64,000 nucleotides of DNA from contig OY540817.1 in assembly GCA_961205875.1 (NCBI GenBank), positions 11,009,001-11,073,000 on the forward strand, read 5' to 3'. The notes under the pieces are model-generated. The model did no database searches. It had not been told where the DNA came from and saw only the letters and a program-made list of their open reading frames with translations. Both the position numbers and the translations under genes were made by a program. Positions 13,501-28,500 of the stretch are shown here, in pieces. The DNA comes from Sialis fuliginosa (lineage: Eukaryota > Arthropoda > Insecta > Megaloptera > Sialidae). Each line of letters begins with the position of its first letter. Position 1 is the first letter of the stretch.

Positions 13501-16500
13501 TTTTCTATTTGTGAATCAATGACTCGTTATACAGTAAGAAATGTAAATAACTGCTAAGGCCCATCATTTTTGCTTTTGATAGACTAATAAAGCGCCACTG
13601 CATATCAGTAAACAGATAAAAAAAATTATAAGGTAGTGGCACCAGTATTGGATATGACACCATTAATGGCTATTTTTTAATTAAATTTACCGAATTAGAA
13701 ATATTTGTTGATATTTGATTACTACCATTTCTGAATATTAATCTATATACGTTTAACTGTCTTACAGCGTGATTTGATGACAATCGGCCAATAGGTGTAA
13801 AAATGGTGGACATTTAAACTAATTTTTAGTATAATTTATTTATTAATTATTATATTATCATAGCAACAGCTTTACATTGTTTCTTTGACGATTTTTTCTT
13901 TTATATCTTTTGTGTACTTATCATTTTGTAATCATTAGCAAGTGTCCATCACTGCGTGCTCATTACTGGTTTTACTTTATCCATTACAAAATAAAAGGCC
14001 ATAATTTAAAAAACAAACTATATTTGCGGACTTTGCACAAAAACAGGTAACTCTTATAGCGGCCATAACTGGTGCCAGTACCTTATCGTTCTTTTACAAA
14101 ACATTCTTTAAGAACTGCATCAACAAAATATTTAAATTCAACGCATTAAACCCCCACATGCAAAATAAAAAAGAAGTACATACATGAAATACTTAAGAGG
14201 ATTGAACGTAGGCTTTGACGAGCCTTTTCAAATACGCCTTTTCAAGTATTGTATATATCCCGTATGAATAGGGTGTATTCGTTGAATTAAAAAACAAATC
14301 CGTCAAAAGAACGTACTTAAACGATAGCTTTACATTAAATAATTCCTTTAGCATATAGTTCAAGCTTAAATTACAGTCGGTTAACTGTAAGTACCTATGT
14401 ATATGAATTATGAATAAATAAAAAGTCAAGTGTACATCATACACAATCTGCAGGTTCGATTGGTGTTGATACTGATATGAATGAAACTATTTATCCTAAA
14501 ATAACATATTTCTTCTATGCTCCCATTTTTCAGATTTTTTTTCATTAAAGTTACGAACATGGTAATTATTTGTTCAAAATATTCACAATATCTACCCACT
14601 TTATGGATATACCTACTGCAGTATACATTATCGCGGATCTTACCACCACAGGATTCCTCATTAAATAAGCTTCAAAAAGACCCATTAAACTTTTTTCATA
14701 GGACTTTTACTTTTCAATATAATCGAGGTTTTATGTGTCGGAACATACAAAATATAAATTTTCTGTATAAAAACTAAAAATATTAAAAACCCAAAACAAA
14801 AGTTATTTTCACTGGAAGTTTGGTCCTTTGTACATAATATAACAACATTATTTGAGAGAAATTGTCAATTTTCATGTTGTAAAAAAATAAATAAAAAGAA
14901 AAGATTGGAAATATAGAAAAACGAAATCAATATTACAAACAAATAAATGTTATACATATAAAATAACAATAATCGATTCAAAATAACACAATTTGTTACT
15001 GTTTTTAAAATATTTTCGACAATGCACCAAAATTACTTCCACGCATTGAAAATGAAAATTGATAAAAATGACCATCAAGATGACAAAATTTAAACTGTTG
15101 ATATGTTATGGCGGGTGATCAGTACATCTATTGGTGTTATTAATCCATCTGTATGAACGCTTCCAGTGTATGAATCCTCCCCATCTTCCCCTACTATGTT
15201 TTTCTTAAAGGGCAATTTAATAATTAAAAAAAAAAATTAATAATTCGATGACCTCTTTCTGACTCATAAAACCTCGATTATCTCGAAAAATACACATGAA
15301 ATTTTATGAAAAAAGTTTACAGGGCATTATTTTAGGGAATCATGTGGTATAGTAAGTAAACCGATCAAGCTGGGACATCCTGTATATTATAGTGAATTTA
15401 ATATTTCAGGGGCCATTGTATTTAATCAAATCAAAATTTAATTTAATAATTCCATTCGGTTTTAATAAATCATTTTATATGATGTTCAATATTAAATATG
15501 AATACATAATACCAACCCCTAGCTGTTAAAGGGTGGCAACGAGATATAACACTGCAACTGTAATTGAAATTTGTGGCTGGTATGATGGGAGTGAATTTCC
15601 ATTTCCATTATTAAACGAGAAGATGCTTAGCTGCAAAAGAAATTAAAAAAGGGGAACTACAAAATGATTCCTAACTTGTCTAGTTTAAGGTACGTGATCA
15701 GGCCAATACAGCGGTTACAAAATTTTCCCGATTTTTCTAAGATTGTAATTGTTGTAAAATTATAAATTCTTTGTTATGTTGCGGTTATACAAGTTTCACA
15801 TAATATGGGATTTCCCAAAGCACTAACTTCAATACAATGTGTTGTTGGTTTCCCTACGTGGTCGTGGTAGAATATGTAATTTAGTTTTGTTCGTTGGCCA
15901 AACCCTCTTCAGACAAGTCACAGAATTCTAAATTAAGAACGAAAGACGGTCTCGTCACCTTATTCTTGTTGTATTGATATGTCTGGTGTGGTGACATTTG
16001 CAAGATTGTGCATTATACAGGGTGTCCCATGGGAAGGTATTGAAACTAATCAGTTGTCATTTTTAAACGGATGCTGTTATTGAAAAAACAAAAATATCGT
16101 TGAAAAGAAAAAAGTCTGCATTTTTAAAATAAATAATAATAAATGTTTTTTTTGTCTCTTGTTTTGTGAGAGATGATGTTGTAATTGTAAATATCTAAAC
16201 GTAAGCACTTTTGAATCCATGTTATCACGTGTATAAATGTTTATAAATAAAAATATATATTATTGTCATAGTAATCGTATTCACCTTTTTTGCTTACTGC
16301 AATCATTCTCTTCAGTTGTTACATTACGAATTTTTATTACATAATATTATTAATATCTATATATCGTTATCCCGCGTTTCAGCCCGTGAGGAATATTGTT
16401 ATAACTTGGGAACTACGGAACCAATTTTAATCAAACTGACTAGATAACGTATCTACATACGGTGGCGTAGGAACGGGGGGGTTTTTGGGGTCGAAACCCC

Positions 16501-19500
16501 CCCCCCCAAAATTTTAAAATATATGTAATTAGTATAACAATTTGGAATTTTTGTGGTAATAACCCCCCCCCCCGAAATTTTCAATGCTGTTAAAATATGC
16601 GAAATAAATATAAAAATTTTGAACCAAATGATCTTTTTTTTTTTTTGATCATATAATTCATTGTATTTAATTAAATAACTAAAAAAAAAAGTCTTTTCAA
16701 ATAATTATAATTTTCAATTGTGTGACCTTTTTTTTTTTTTTTAGTCAATAAAAGTCATAATCAACTCAACATACCAAAAAAAATCACATAAAAATCTAGC
16801 AATTTATAAACGTAGATATATTTTACATAGTTTTTCATTAAATTATTATTGTAAATACATAATACTCACTAATAAGTGGCGTAACTAGAAAAACGGCATT
16901 TAAGAAAAGCGGTAAAATATTTACCCCCTCCCCTGGTTACTAATTGGAAGAAAATTAATTTTAACTAACGGATAAAAATATAAAAATCGAAAAATAATAT
17001 GTATAACTAACTACTTAAAAATATTAAGCTGTAATTCATTTTAGAACAATAGAGTTTATTTAAATGTCAGTAATACATTCATAAGACCAGACACAGCGAG
17101 AATAAAAGAACGAAACACTAAACCGGAAACTTCAAGTTTAGAAGATGCGATGAAGCAGAAGCGACGCGTCATATCACATACATATGGGGCTGAATGTGCA
17201 AGACATTTTGTTTTTATTTTATTTACACTTTTAACTTCGTAAAGGAAATACCAGTAAGATGAACAATTCTAATTTCAGTATCTATAATATAACATGCATA
17301 TAGAAAATTTGGTTTGGACCATGGATGTCCCACTTTTTGGCTTTTCTGAACCACATTGAACAAGGAGAAAATGTCTTGGACCGCATATAAAATATATAAT
17401 ATGATATAATAAATGTCCAGTTAATTTCAGACAGCTATAGGTGTAAATGCAATATATATACATATATATATATATGTATATAATAGCAATAAGGTACTGG
17501 CACTAGTTATGGCCGCTGTAAGAACAAGGTTAACAGCTCTTACACACTAGCGACATTTAGTATAAGCGCGACTATCGCGTCATGGCATGTTATTGTATGC
17601 AGCGCGATTATCGCCACAGTGTGTATGGGTTTTGCGATTTACATATAAAACAATGTAAAATGAATGTACGAGATAGTTGCGCGACTAAGTCTTTGTCAAG
17701 ACTAGTGCTAGTACATTATATTACCCTGTCAAAAAAGAAATGACCAAGCCGATAACTAGCATTATTAGAACATAATTTTATTCTCTACAAAATGACGTCC
17801 TTCAATTTTTTTTAATTAGTTATCACGAATCAGTTATACCAACTTTAGTACTAAAGAATAATTTTTTTCATGTTATTGAAATGGGAAACAAGACCCTCCC
17901 ATGTGGCACCTCTTAAAATTGTACTACAGGGTATTCATTGTGGGGGGATTTATTTTGAGTTATAACCTACCTTATTTCGTAACGAGAGCAAGGGAAAAAA
18001 ATATCGATTTTTTTTGACACACCTTACTGTACACCAATCACCACGGCTGGTTTCTACTAAATTATTAATAAATACTATCATTTAAAGATAGCCTGAAGTT
18101 AGATTTTGTTCCGGATCAAATGTTTTATATAACTGACAGCAAATATAAGTAATTATATAACATGTTTTAAATCTTCAAGGGATAGATACTGTATTTATAA
18201 GTACAGTAGAATCCCCTCGATTAAACTTTTCAAGAGTACCTAACTGGTTGATGGGGGGGAGGGAGTAAAATAACAATTCAGATAGATTCCTAGAAAGAAG
18301 CCCATAAAAAACAAGTATATTATTCAATTCATTTTTATATTTTATGGCTTTCAGGAGGGGTTAGAATTTGAGCTATGTATTAGTCATATTCCTCGAAAAA
18401 ATGCAACCTTTAAATATCAGCTGCATAAATAAGTTATGCATAGAAAATAAATAAAAATATAAAAATACAAGAGACATTTAGTCAAGTAGAAATCACAAAA
18501 AATAGTTTGGAACTCTTTAAATTCTTTATGCAGTTGTCTTTAAAAACAATGAACCATTACTTCCGGTATCAGATAAATTAATTCCCTTATTTTTCTATTT
18601 CCCTATTAAAATAATTATCAAATCAACATCTCTATTGTTACACTTATTATTTCTTATAATGCACATCCGTTTCGAGGTTTATACAATATAATATTTTATA
18701 ATATACATACATCCTGTAGGAAATAAAAAAAAATAAGAAGTTATAATTTGATGATTATATAATTACATAACGAAAATTTTGATGTTTCAGCCTTCCCATC
18801 TAAATAAATAATCATTATCTAATATAAACTAACAGTCACTCGTATATTTAATTTTGAATAATATTTTCCACGAATATAAAAACTAATTCGAAATATAAAA
18901 TTAGGAAACAAATATTATTTTTAGCTTTGCGGTTAGTCAAAAATAACCGCTCGTTATCAAGTAAAAATAATATCGTCAATTTAACCAGTTATCCACAAAC
19001 AGTGGCAACCGGAAACAAGTCATACCCCATACTTACGTCACCTTCGGTTTCAGTAGCTCGAATGTCCACTAGTCGGAACACTAGTAACTCAGAAGCAAGC
19101 ATCGTAATTTTAGAAAATCGTGATAATTGAAAATGTACATAAATGAGAAGCGACGAAAGTCAGAAAGCCGTAACTCGGGGTATGATATGATGTAATTTCA
19201 TAAAAAATAGACTTTTTCTTGTTTATTTACAATAATATTTTCCTTTATATGTATATAGAAATATGAAAATATGAAAAAAATTAAAAAATGCAGAGCAGTT
19301 AAAATTTCAAAATGTTTATCAAGGCTGGATAGGTAAAACCAAGGCCATCAGACGATTGGCATTGAAAAAAATGTATTTTTGGCGAGTCACACCACCGAAA
19401 CACACACACACTTACATATACACTATAAGTATATACATTTGAACTAGTTTAAAAGCGACCTTATCAAATAAACAAAACAATTGCATATTATCAAACATTA

Positions 19501-22500
19501 ACAGAATCTATTCGCCTTTGCTTAACTATAATATAGTATAGGATAGATAAGTTGAACTTAATTAAAAATAATTTTTTTCAGCAATCAGTTATGTTTTCTC
19601 ACACTCCAGTTGACGCTTTTTTCTATAATTTTTTTCTCATACCGAAAATAATTTCGGTATTGTCGAGAATGCGTATTTATGGTCCGATTTGGATCATATT
19701 CAAAATATATGTTAGTTACGTGGAAATAAATATTTTTACAAAAAATGAACCCGGCAGAAGTCGAGATGTTTACAAAAATGTGTATTTATGGTCTGATTTT
19801 TAAACAAATTAATTTTGGGCAGAACAACGTTTGCCCGGACCGCTAGTATTTTATAAGGATATAAATATAACAACTACGCTTATATTTTAACTACAAAAAA
19901 AAGCATACCGATTTAAAACCTCTGCATTCAAACTAATGACATATGTAAATATAAGTCAACATAATAAAAGTACACGTGTATCAACACCTCTAGAATATGT
20001 TTTTGTAATTGTAAATTTGTGAATATTAAAAGAAAAAAACAATATACAAATTACAATAATTTGTACATAAATTCGTACCGCTAAATAAATGTAATTTGAA
20101 TTTGATTGCTGCATAACTTAAACTATGGACTTACCGAAATTCAAGGTGAAATTTTTGCGTCAATCATTAGTTGTTTTTTATGCATTTTGTTTGTTAACAC
20201 TATTAACTTTGTTAATACACATGCAGTATGTTGTAAACATTATTTGTTCATATTTTTTTATACAATTTCAAAAGAATTTTATAACTCTAGACCCACTGAT
20301 CCGATTTTGATGCGGTTTTCTTTGAAATATAGGCACGTTATCTGGTCAATTTTTAATCAATGTTTGATTAAAATTGTTTCAATAGTTCCCCGGTATTTAT
20401 TTGCACGGGTAAAACGAAAACCATAATATTCGACATATTTTATACATTTTTTTTTAATTTTCAGTGACAATACAACTGAATCTTTTTTTGAAATCGGTAA
20501 TTCTCGAGTTATAAAAATAACAAATCTTGATTTTTCTGACATACTAAGGGTCGATCCAGACTATCTAACCGGTCTCGCTCCAATCAAATATACAGTATAG
20601 TAATACTGTATCGGAGCGAGACCGGCTCGATAGTCTGGATCGACCCTAATAATGCAAATCGTTTAGTTCTTGTGGACGTAGCACGATATAAAATGATATT
20701 ATAGTCGATTAAATAAAATAATTTTCCAGCTCAATCTCCATTGCATAGATAATATAATATAATATAATATAATAAACTATAAAATTAATCGAACAAAAAC
20801 ACTGATGTTGCCACATGATCAAAAAACAATAATTCTACTCTACTGAGCATTTAAATAAACATAGCGTTTTTGAAACTATATTCATGCTAGCTTCGTTTCA
20901 AGTCGAAAGATATAAGCAAACAGACACAAATATTTTAAAAACTATCTAAATTGGTTATATTATCGTAAAAGATTCTAGAAAAAATTCACTGAGTAACGGG
21001 CACTCGTTACGGCACATCTTCCCCTGCTTATTCAACCGTAAAATATTTTATTGCTGAGTTCCGTCGGACCGTACGAGCACAAATGATGCAGGAATGATGT
21101 TCAGGATGCCAAATGAGGCACTTACTCCAGAAAGCTACCAACATAGGCATCTCAAAGGAACGTGCTGGTCATATCCTTTATAAATGTTTACATATGAAAA
21201 AGCTTTGCATGCGATGGGTACCGCGTTTTTTAACAACTGACCAAAATATGAACGTGTTCGATTTTCAAAGCAATATTTGGCAATAGTTCACCACATAAAG
21301 GCTTTTTTCATGCGATTTGTGACAATGGATCCAGAATGGATGAAAGCTGTCCGAAACACCCAAAAACACAACAGTCGGCTGGTAAAGTTCTTGCTAGCAT
21401 TTTTTGGGATGCACATGGTATAATATTTATTGACTACCTTCAACATGGTAGAACAATCAACAAAGAATATTTCTGTGGCATTCTGTGCATTACTGGATCG
21501 ATTGGACGACGAAGTCAAGGCAAAACGGTCGCAAATGGCGAAGAAAAAATGCTGTTTCTCCTAGACAATACCATCTCGCAAGGCTCACGTTACGAACGAT
21601 AAATTGAAGAAATTGCGCTATGAATTGGTTCTGCACCCACCGTATTCTCCTGACCTGGCCCCCAGCGACCACAACCTTTTTTCGAAAATAAAAATGTAGC
21701 TCTCTGGCAAAAAATTGTAGAGTTAGAAACAAACGCGTATTTTTAGGGACTTGACGCGAACCACTATTAAGCCGGTATCGAAATGTTAGAGGACCGTCGG
21801 AACAAATGTATTACTCTAGATGTAGATTATGTCGAAGAATAAAAGTTTTTTCATTAAAAAATTGTTTTTTCATTGTTAGGCCAAAGACTTTAGTCCATGT
21901 ATATAGTATTAGTATAGATTCCATATATGTATCCACACACCAATGTGAGACAAAAGTCCCAAAAAAACGTCACAGTTGTCAAATTCACTCTAGTCTACGA
22001 TTTTCCCCTAAAAAAAATATATATTTTGCACACGGATTTATACATCTATATTATTTCTTATTAATCCAATTCAAAGAAGAACATTTCATACAATGATAAA
22101 AACTCACTTACGTATTTCATTATCTAAATATGCTAAAGTATTATACATAATATATAATAAAAGTATACCTATTGATAACTATAGACTTCAAGAGGTTCTC
22201 ATGCATATGCGTCATTCGTGCTACAGCTCAGCCTCTTCTCTGAAATATGCTGAGACTATCTCAGTCTACCTCTGCATCACCGGTTACTTATTCGTGCTGA
22301 TATAATTCAAGCACACCGAGGAGCTCGGGCCGGCTTTCGCGATGACGTTACACAGGTACACGCGTACTCTCATGCCCTCCTCTCACCCCCCTCATTACTT
22401 CAACATACCTTGTGTAGAGCGAGTTCAGACGTAGTGGAAATTTCGCCAAGTAGAGTGGTATTTTTGATGTTTTTATCATTTCATCATATACAAGCGAATC

Positions 22501-25500
22501 TATGATACCAGTCTGTTTGTGCTAACAGCTCGGTAACCATCTGTTAAATAATAATGATTTCTCCAAGGTTGTTAGAAAGAACTGGCTTTTATGAAAATGA
22601 GGGTAACTTTTTATAGTACAAAATTATTGCTTTGCTAATTTGTACTGATTTGAGTGATTTTGTGTTAACTATTAATTATTTTCTGTGTATTTTGTTCTTA
22701 AATCAGGTTACTTGACACGTGTTTCGACTTCACAAGAAGTCCTCATCAGGAGCCTAACAGTTCCAGACTGTTAAGGTGTATATTTTTAGTTTAAGTGACT
22801 AAGAAACGACAGTTTCTCCGTTTTCCCAGTACAGTCGGGACTCGTTTATTTTAAACCTTCTGAATCATATGACGCGCGTTTATTTTAAGTCGAGAGGGGC
22901 TCCCACCAATTTATGTGTAGATCCTTGACCAATCAGCGTTGGCGCGGGAATTGACATCACCACGAAGATGTATTCAAATGTTATAAATGTATAATAGAAT
23001 ATCAAATACAAGAAATCCTTTATTTATTCTTGTCTTCGTATTTTTTGATATTTTAACAACATATACAATCAAAGAAGTACAAATTCGACATTGCAAAATC
23101 ATGAAAAAGCTATCACAGACAATTTTATCTATTCGGGAAGTGTCATTTTTACTATTCTTAAGTTGGCAATACGTTCTGGATGTCAAACATTTGAATACAT
23201 CTTCGTGGTGACTTGAAATCCCGCGCCAACGCTGATTGGTCAAGGAGCTATAGAGACTATGTATGTAAACCTTGGTATTTAATATTTATCGTTAATAGTT
23301 AATCGTGATAGTGAAATCATTTTACTTTACTTTTAATTTGGAATATGAGAAAGGTGACGAGTGACGACGGTGATAAGTGTCTCTAATTAATTCTACAAAA
23401 ATTTCAAAAATATGTTCGTTTACGCCATGACTCGAGAATGGTGGGAGGTGAAGGAGGAGAAAAAATTTACAATAAACGAAAGTCGGCATTTACGATAAAC
23501 GAAAGTTGAAAATAAACGAGCGTTAAAATAAAACAGTCCCGACTGTACTTAAATAAGGAATAGTTTATTTAAGAATTTTGGAACTTGGCTAATATTTTTT
23601 TTCCTCGCACTACAAGGAGTGAGCTGACAGAGCTCGGGGTTAAGGGGTAATTCACCGCCAAAATATTTTGATAGATTTCTAAGCGGAAGGAGCCCGCCAG
23701 AACTCATATGTTTGACGACCTTCACACAAAATTTCACAAACATATTAAACTTGGTCGTGTTAAAGAGCCCCAGAACTGCATTGCATTCAGGTTATAAACA
23801 CTTGCTCACACGCCTCGCGTATGAGTGCGGCCTCTACGTGTATGTGTTGTTGACTTCGCGCGCCAGTACGTCTGTGTTGATGTCATATCGCGTGACGAAC
23901 ATCGTATGATCGCCGACCGACCAATCGCATTACAGCCAAAACTCCCACTTTTTCCAACAACATGTGCATGCGGTATCGGAATAGTCTATACGTGTCTATG
24001 TGTATTGTAGTTCTAGGCGCCGGCTTTACAAACACAATTTGCACCGCATAAATATAGACTGTTCGTATACGTACGACGCATCCTGTAATTTTAGCTGCAT
24101 TTGTTTTGTATCGTTATATATTAGTAGAGGAAATAGAGACATAAAAAGTGATGCATTCGGGAAGTTGAATTTGTTTAGATTTTCTCTTTATATCGGGTGT
24201 TCCAAACTATGTTTTACGCCTAAACTATTGAAGATAGAGTTTTATGATAAAAAATTTACTACTATATATATCGACCCTAAAGAAGTTCAGGAAAATATTT
24301 TCAACTCCCTAAAACTCCCCTTTGGGGGATAGTTTGAGATGATCTTTAAAATTATCTACTTTTGGATATACCGTTTCATTTGATTTTGCTGAGAAACGGG
24401 CATGTACCCCTCAAACTACCCCCCAAGGGGGAGTTGTGGGGGGTTGAAAATATTTTCTTGAAATTCTTTAGAGTAGATATATATAGTATATTTTTTATCA
24501 TAAAACTCTATCTTCAATAGTTTAGGCGTAAAACATAGTGGACGGGTGGTTTGGAACACCCGGTATGTTCGAAGATGAGTTGAAAATCAAAAATTTAGAA
24601 AAATCGGCCATGTGCGTCCCGAGAAAATTACATAATTGTGCATTTTTGATACATTTCGAGTGTATCACTACACTGTTTTTGAAATATCTCCGGTTCTATA
24701 GGTCGTAGGAAAATAAAACAAAAATTACAATACTTATAAGTTAATAGACTATAGAACTGCATAGGTAGCGTTAATTTTCAAACGCATCATAATCTCAAAA
24801 ATAAAAAAATTGTCGAAAAACTTTTTTTATCACTAATAATGCAATAATTAACGTAAAAATGAAGTGATTTTTACGAAAATAAGAACATTTTTTTTTTCAA
24901 ATATGCGATGGTTCTGAGATAAAAATATGTAACACTTTAAATGCCCCACCCTATATATACATGGGAAAAGATTATAAACCTAGAACCTCCCTTCGTCCCC
25001 GGTACCTATTGTACTACCTTTATTATAAGAAAATGGATTTCCAATTCATACTTTAAAAATATAATTGACGTAGGTAGATACACAAAATATTTATATCATT
25101 ACTACATATTCAGCACAATTTAAAAAAATCTAAACAAAGTAGAAGTGAACTGTTGGACATAAACATTATTTTATTTATATGTTATGCATTCATCGAAAAG
25201 TTCGGTCATGCATATTTTAGAAGTTTTAAATGAAAACCTCAAGTACGCGGTAACAAAAATAGCGAACTAGCAGTCATATTGATACAATGTGTATTTATAT
25301 TTTTTGCACATCGTTTGTTGATTGAGCAACGAGTTATTTCTCTTGTTTCTATTGACAATAAACAATGCTTTTTAGAATACATCTACAGTACAACAGCATT
25401 ATTATCCGGCGATCGGGGCAACCAATCACCAATACTGTCCGCTTATATTTTAATTCCACTGCCGAGTTATTTCCCCTCACGCGCATAGAGTGCATACGAA

Positions 25501-28500
25501 TACATATGTGCGTTTAGATGCGATTTTGATGGGACTTTCACTATTCAAAAGCCTAAGATTCTAGAATTAGTTTAGGTTTTATAATAATTGTTTTATACCA
25601 GGCCCGCATTAAGAAAATTTACAAATGATATTTTCTAAAAAAAAATCTACAAAAATGTGGTGTCTAGATTCTTAGGGCAACCAATCGCGCAGCTATGGGT
25701 ATTCTAGTACCGAATAAGGAATATAAATCAGGAAAATTTGTATCTGTGGATTTTTTTCGACAGTTAAAACCAGTGAACTTTAAAAAAGAAAATCAAGAGA
25801 AGAATATAAATTACGATAGTTATTTATTATTTTTGGTGTTACGGTGTTTAGACAGTCGGGTCAATAACATTCGATAGAAAATAAGTTAATAAACCTTATT
25901 TGGTACTAAATTTCGTAAATGTCAATGAAGCTATACATACATATACAATAATATAGGTACATACACGTACATGTAAATAATTATATTGACTTGTTCAAAT
26001 TAACCGCGGTTTTTCAAAATCGGCGAATGCCCGCGCAACTTGCTACTCTAGAAACATAAACACTACATTTGAACAAGCACATGAAAAGGTTTTGTGAGAA
26101 ACAGAAGATATATGTAAAATTGTCTGCCCATTCCATCTCGAAAAATGATTATTTGCAGAGATTTAAAAAAAATCATCACAAAAAATATATGTAAATATAT
26201 TTGTATATGCACAAGTGGGGTATCAAAATACGCGTCTTGGTAAGCCGATTTCAAAAATATTATACCTTTAAAAAATCTGTGCAAATTTTTGAAAGAATTT
26301 ATTTCCACGCTTTAACTTCGAAACTAATTGAAGAAAAAAAAACTAAATTAAAATTAGGGAGCATAGAGGAAACAAAAGTGATTCCAAGAAAAATATTATT
26401 ATAGCATTGTACATAGAGCCTCCAGATATAATATATGAAAAAGTATTGATTATGTAATTTTTATTTTTATTAAAAGGTCATATCCTTGGACCCGAACGGT
26501 TCCTTAAGAGTACTTTAGATAGTATATTTCTAAATTGTAAATTCAAGTACATAAAGTCATTTGATTACCACCGCATTTTTACTTGATATTAATACATAAC
26601 TACTATTAATCTGTTGTCAATAACAGATTAGGTGAATAATTAAACTTTATACTATCAGCCCATTAGAAAAACTAGATCATATAAATGTAAATAAATAAAA
26701 ATATAAATATATATGTATTATAGAATAATCTTCTTATACTTATACACTCAATGTAATCAAACATTGAAAACTATGTAGTAAAAAAGTACAATGCTATGTT
26801 TATCACATTAATTAAGTTCATTGGCAGCGATAGATAATTGAGCAGTAAGTACATCGATACCTCAAAGTTACATCACTTATGTATATATTGGAAACCGACT
26901 AGGCTATGAAATAGATCTTACAGTAAAATAGATGTTCCTTATTGTGAATGTCCATACTGTTAATGGCGAAATCAATTATGTATATATAATAAATGAGTTA
27001 CCAGTATGAAAGGTTCACAGAATGGAACGTCTACTGTACTCCAAAGCAAGCGGAGCAACCTCGGAGTATTGTGGCTGTATTATTAAGATTATTTTATTTC
27101 TTGGACATATTTACATCTCAATGGACTATTAGATTACATTTGTTCTATGCTAAAATTTATAAATTTCAGTTTTGTCTTTTACCTTCGAATAACGGTAGAA
27201 AGTATTCAATATTTTCACAATATTTACATAAGGTTAGATAAACAAGAAAGCAGTTTTCCTTAAAAGAAAACATACCTTTTAATTAAAATATGCAAATTAA
27301 TTTAATACAATATAGTCACAGACCTTATTTAAAAAGTCTGCCATATAACGGCATAGTACTTCCTCGTGTTAAATTTTACAAAGGAAGATATATCTTTGTA
27401 AGGGGATATTTTACTACAAAATTTATAATGACTTTTATAAATTTAATATCTTATAAAAAAGATTTTACACAATATCCACGTAACACGCGTCGTTCTTAAG
27501 AGAAAAAAAAACTGCCAAGTGCGTATTGGGCACGTACATGATAGGGTTCCAACTTCCATAGTCATTCTCACTACGATTTATAAAAAACACTTATTTAAAA
27601 TATTTTCATAAACCATTTTTGTTACAGTATTCGTTATAATTTTCATTGAAAATACTAATTAAAAGCTAGATTCTGGAATTTTTTCAGTTTTTTTGAATGG
27701 ATAGTTTAGAAATTATAGGGTGGGGACACTCTGATAACGACATTTAAAAGCAAATATATCGTCACTGAAGGGTTAAAATCAAAAGGTCATAAAACATTTT
27801 TTGTTGCATTTTAGGAAACCTATCTAAAATACAAATTTTGAAATACAATACACACCTTCACCCGATTTTGATGATTTTTATATAGGATCATTTACTGGCC
27901 AGACTCAAGTAATAAACCAAATTTCATTAAAATCCGTTCAGTAGTTCGTGAGTTATGCGTGTGACAGAGATTTAGAGAACAGGCAGAAATTAATTTAATC
28001 AAAAACGGTAAAATGAAATGAAATTTTGAAATCATAGGTCCTCATATACTTTGGATGTGGCGAGGAAGCAATTAGCTATATTTAGCAAAAAACATGCGGT
28101 TAAGTTGTACCTATAAGAAAAAAAATGAGGACGTAGAAATAATATAATCACCTTGAATACAAAAAAACCTGATCATTAAATGTTATTTTTTTATACGACA
28201 TAAGAAATTGTTTTGAAGCAAATAGAGTCCAGAGGAGAACGTCGAAAGGTTGAAACATTATTACTAGTGTGCTCCATAAAACCAATGACATATCATTCGA
28301 ATTCTAAAATAAATATCAATTACCTAATAAATGTTTTATATTGCCTTTAAAAGTAGTTAAGTGATTTTCTCTTTAAATCCAATTGTAATTTAAAGCATAT
28401 TATTTGCATAGTATAAATTTTCAACCGACGTTACTGAAAAAAAAAACTATCACCATCAAGTTTTGTTCCACAATTTCGTATAATAGAAAAGGAGTTTTTT

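Noticed and set aside
20106-20426. 106-codon plus-strand open frame
   Set aside because: Contains words of a decayed interspersed repeat (CACTGATCCGATTTTGATGC). Two overlapping frames of similar length show it is not under coding constraint.
21336-21602. 88-codon plus-strand open frame as a separate gene
   Set aside because: It is the longest surviving piece of the frameshifted mariner transposase, not an independent gene.
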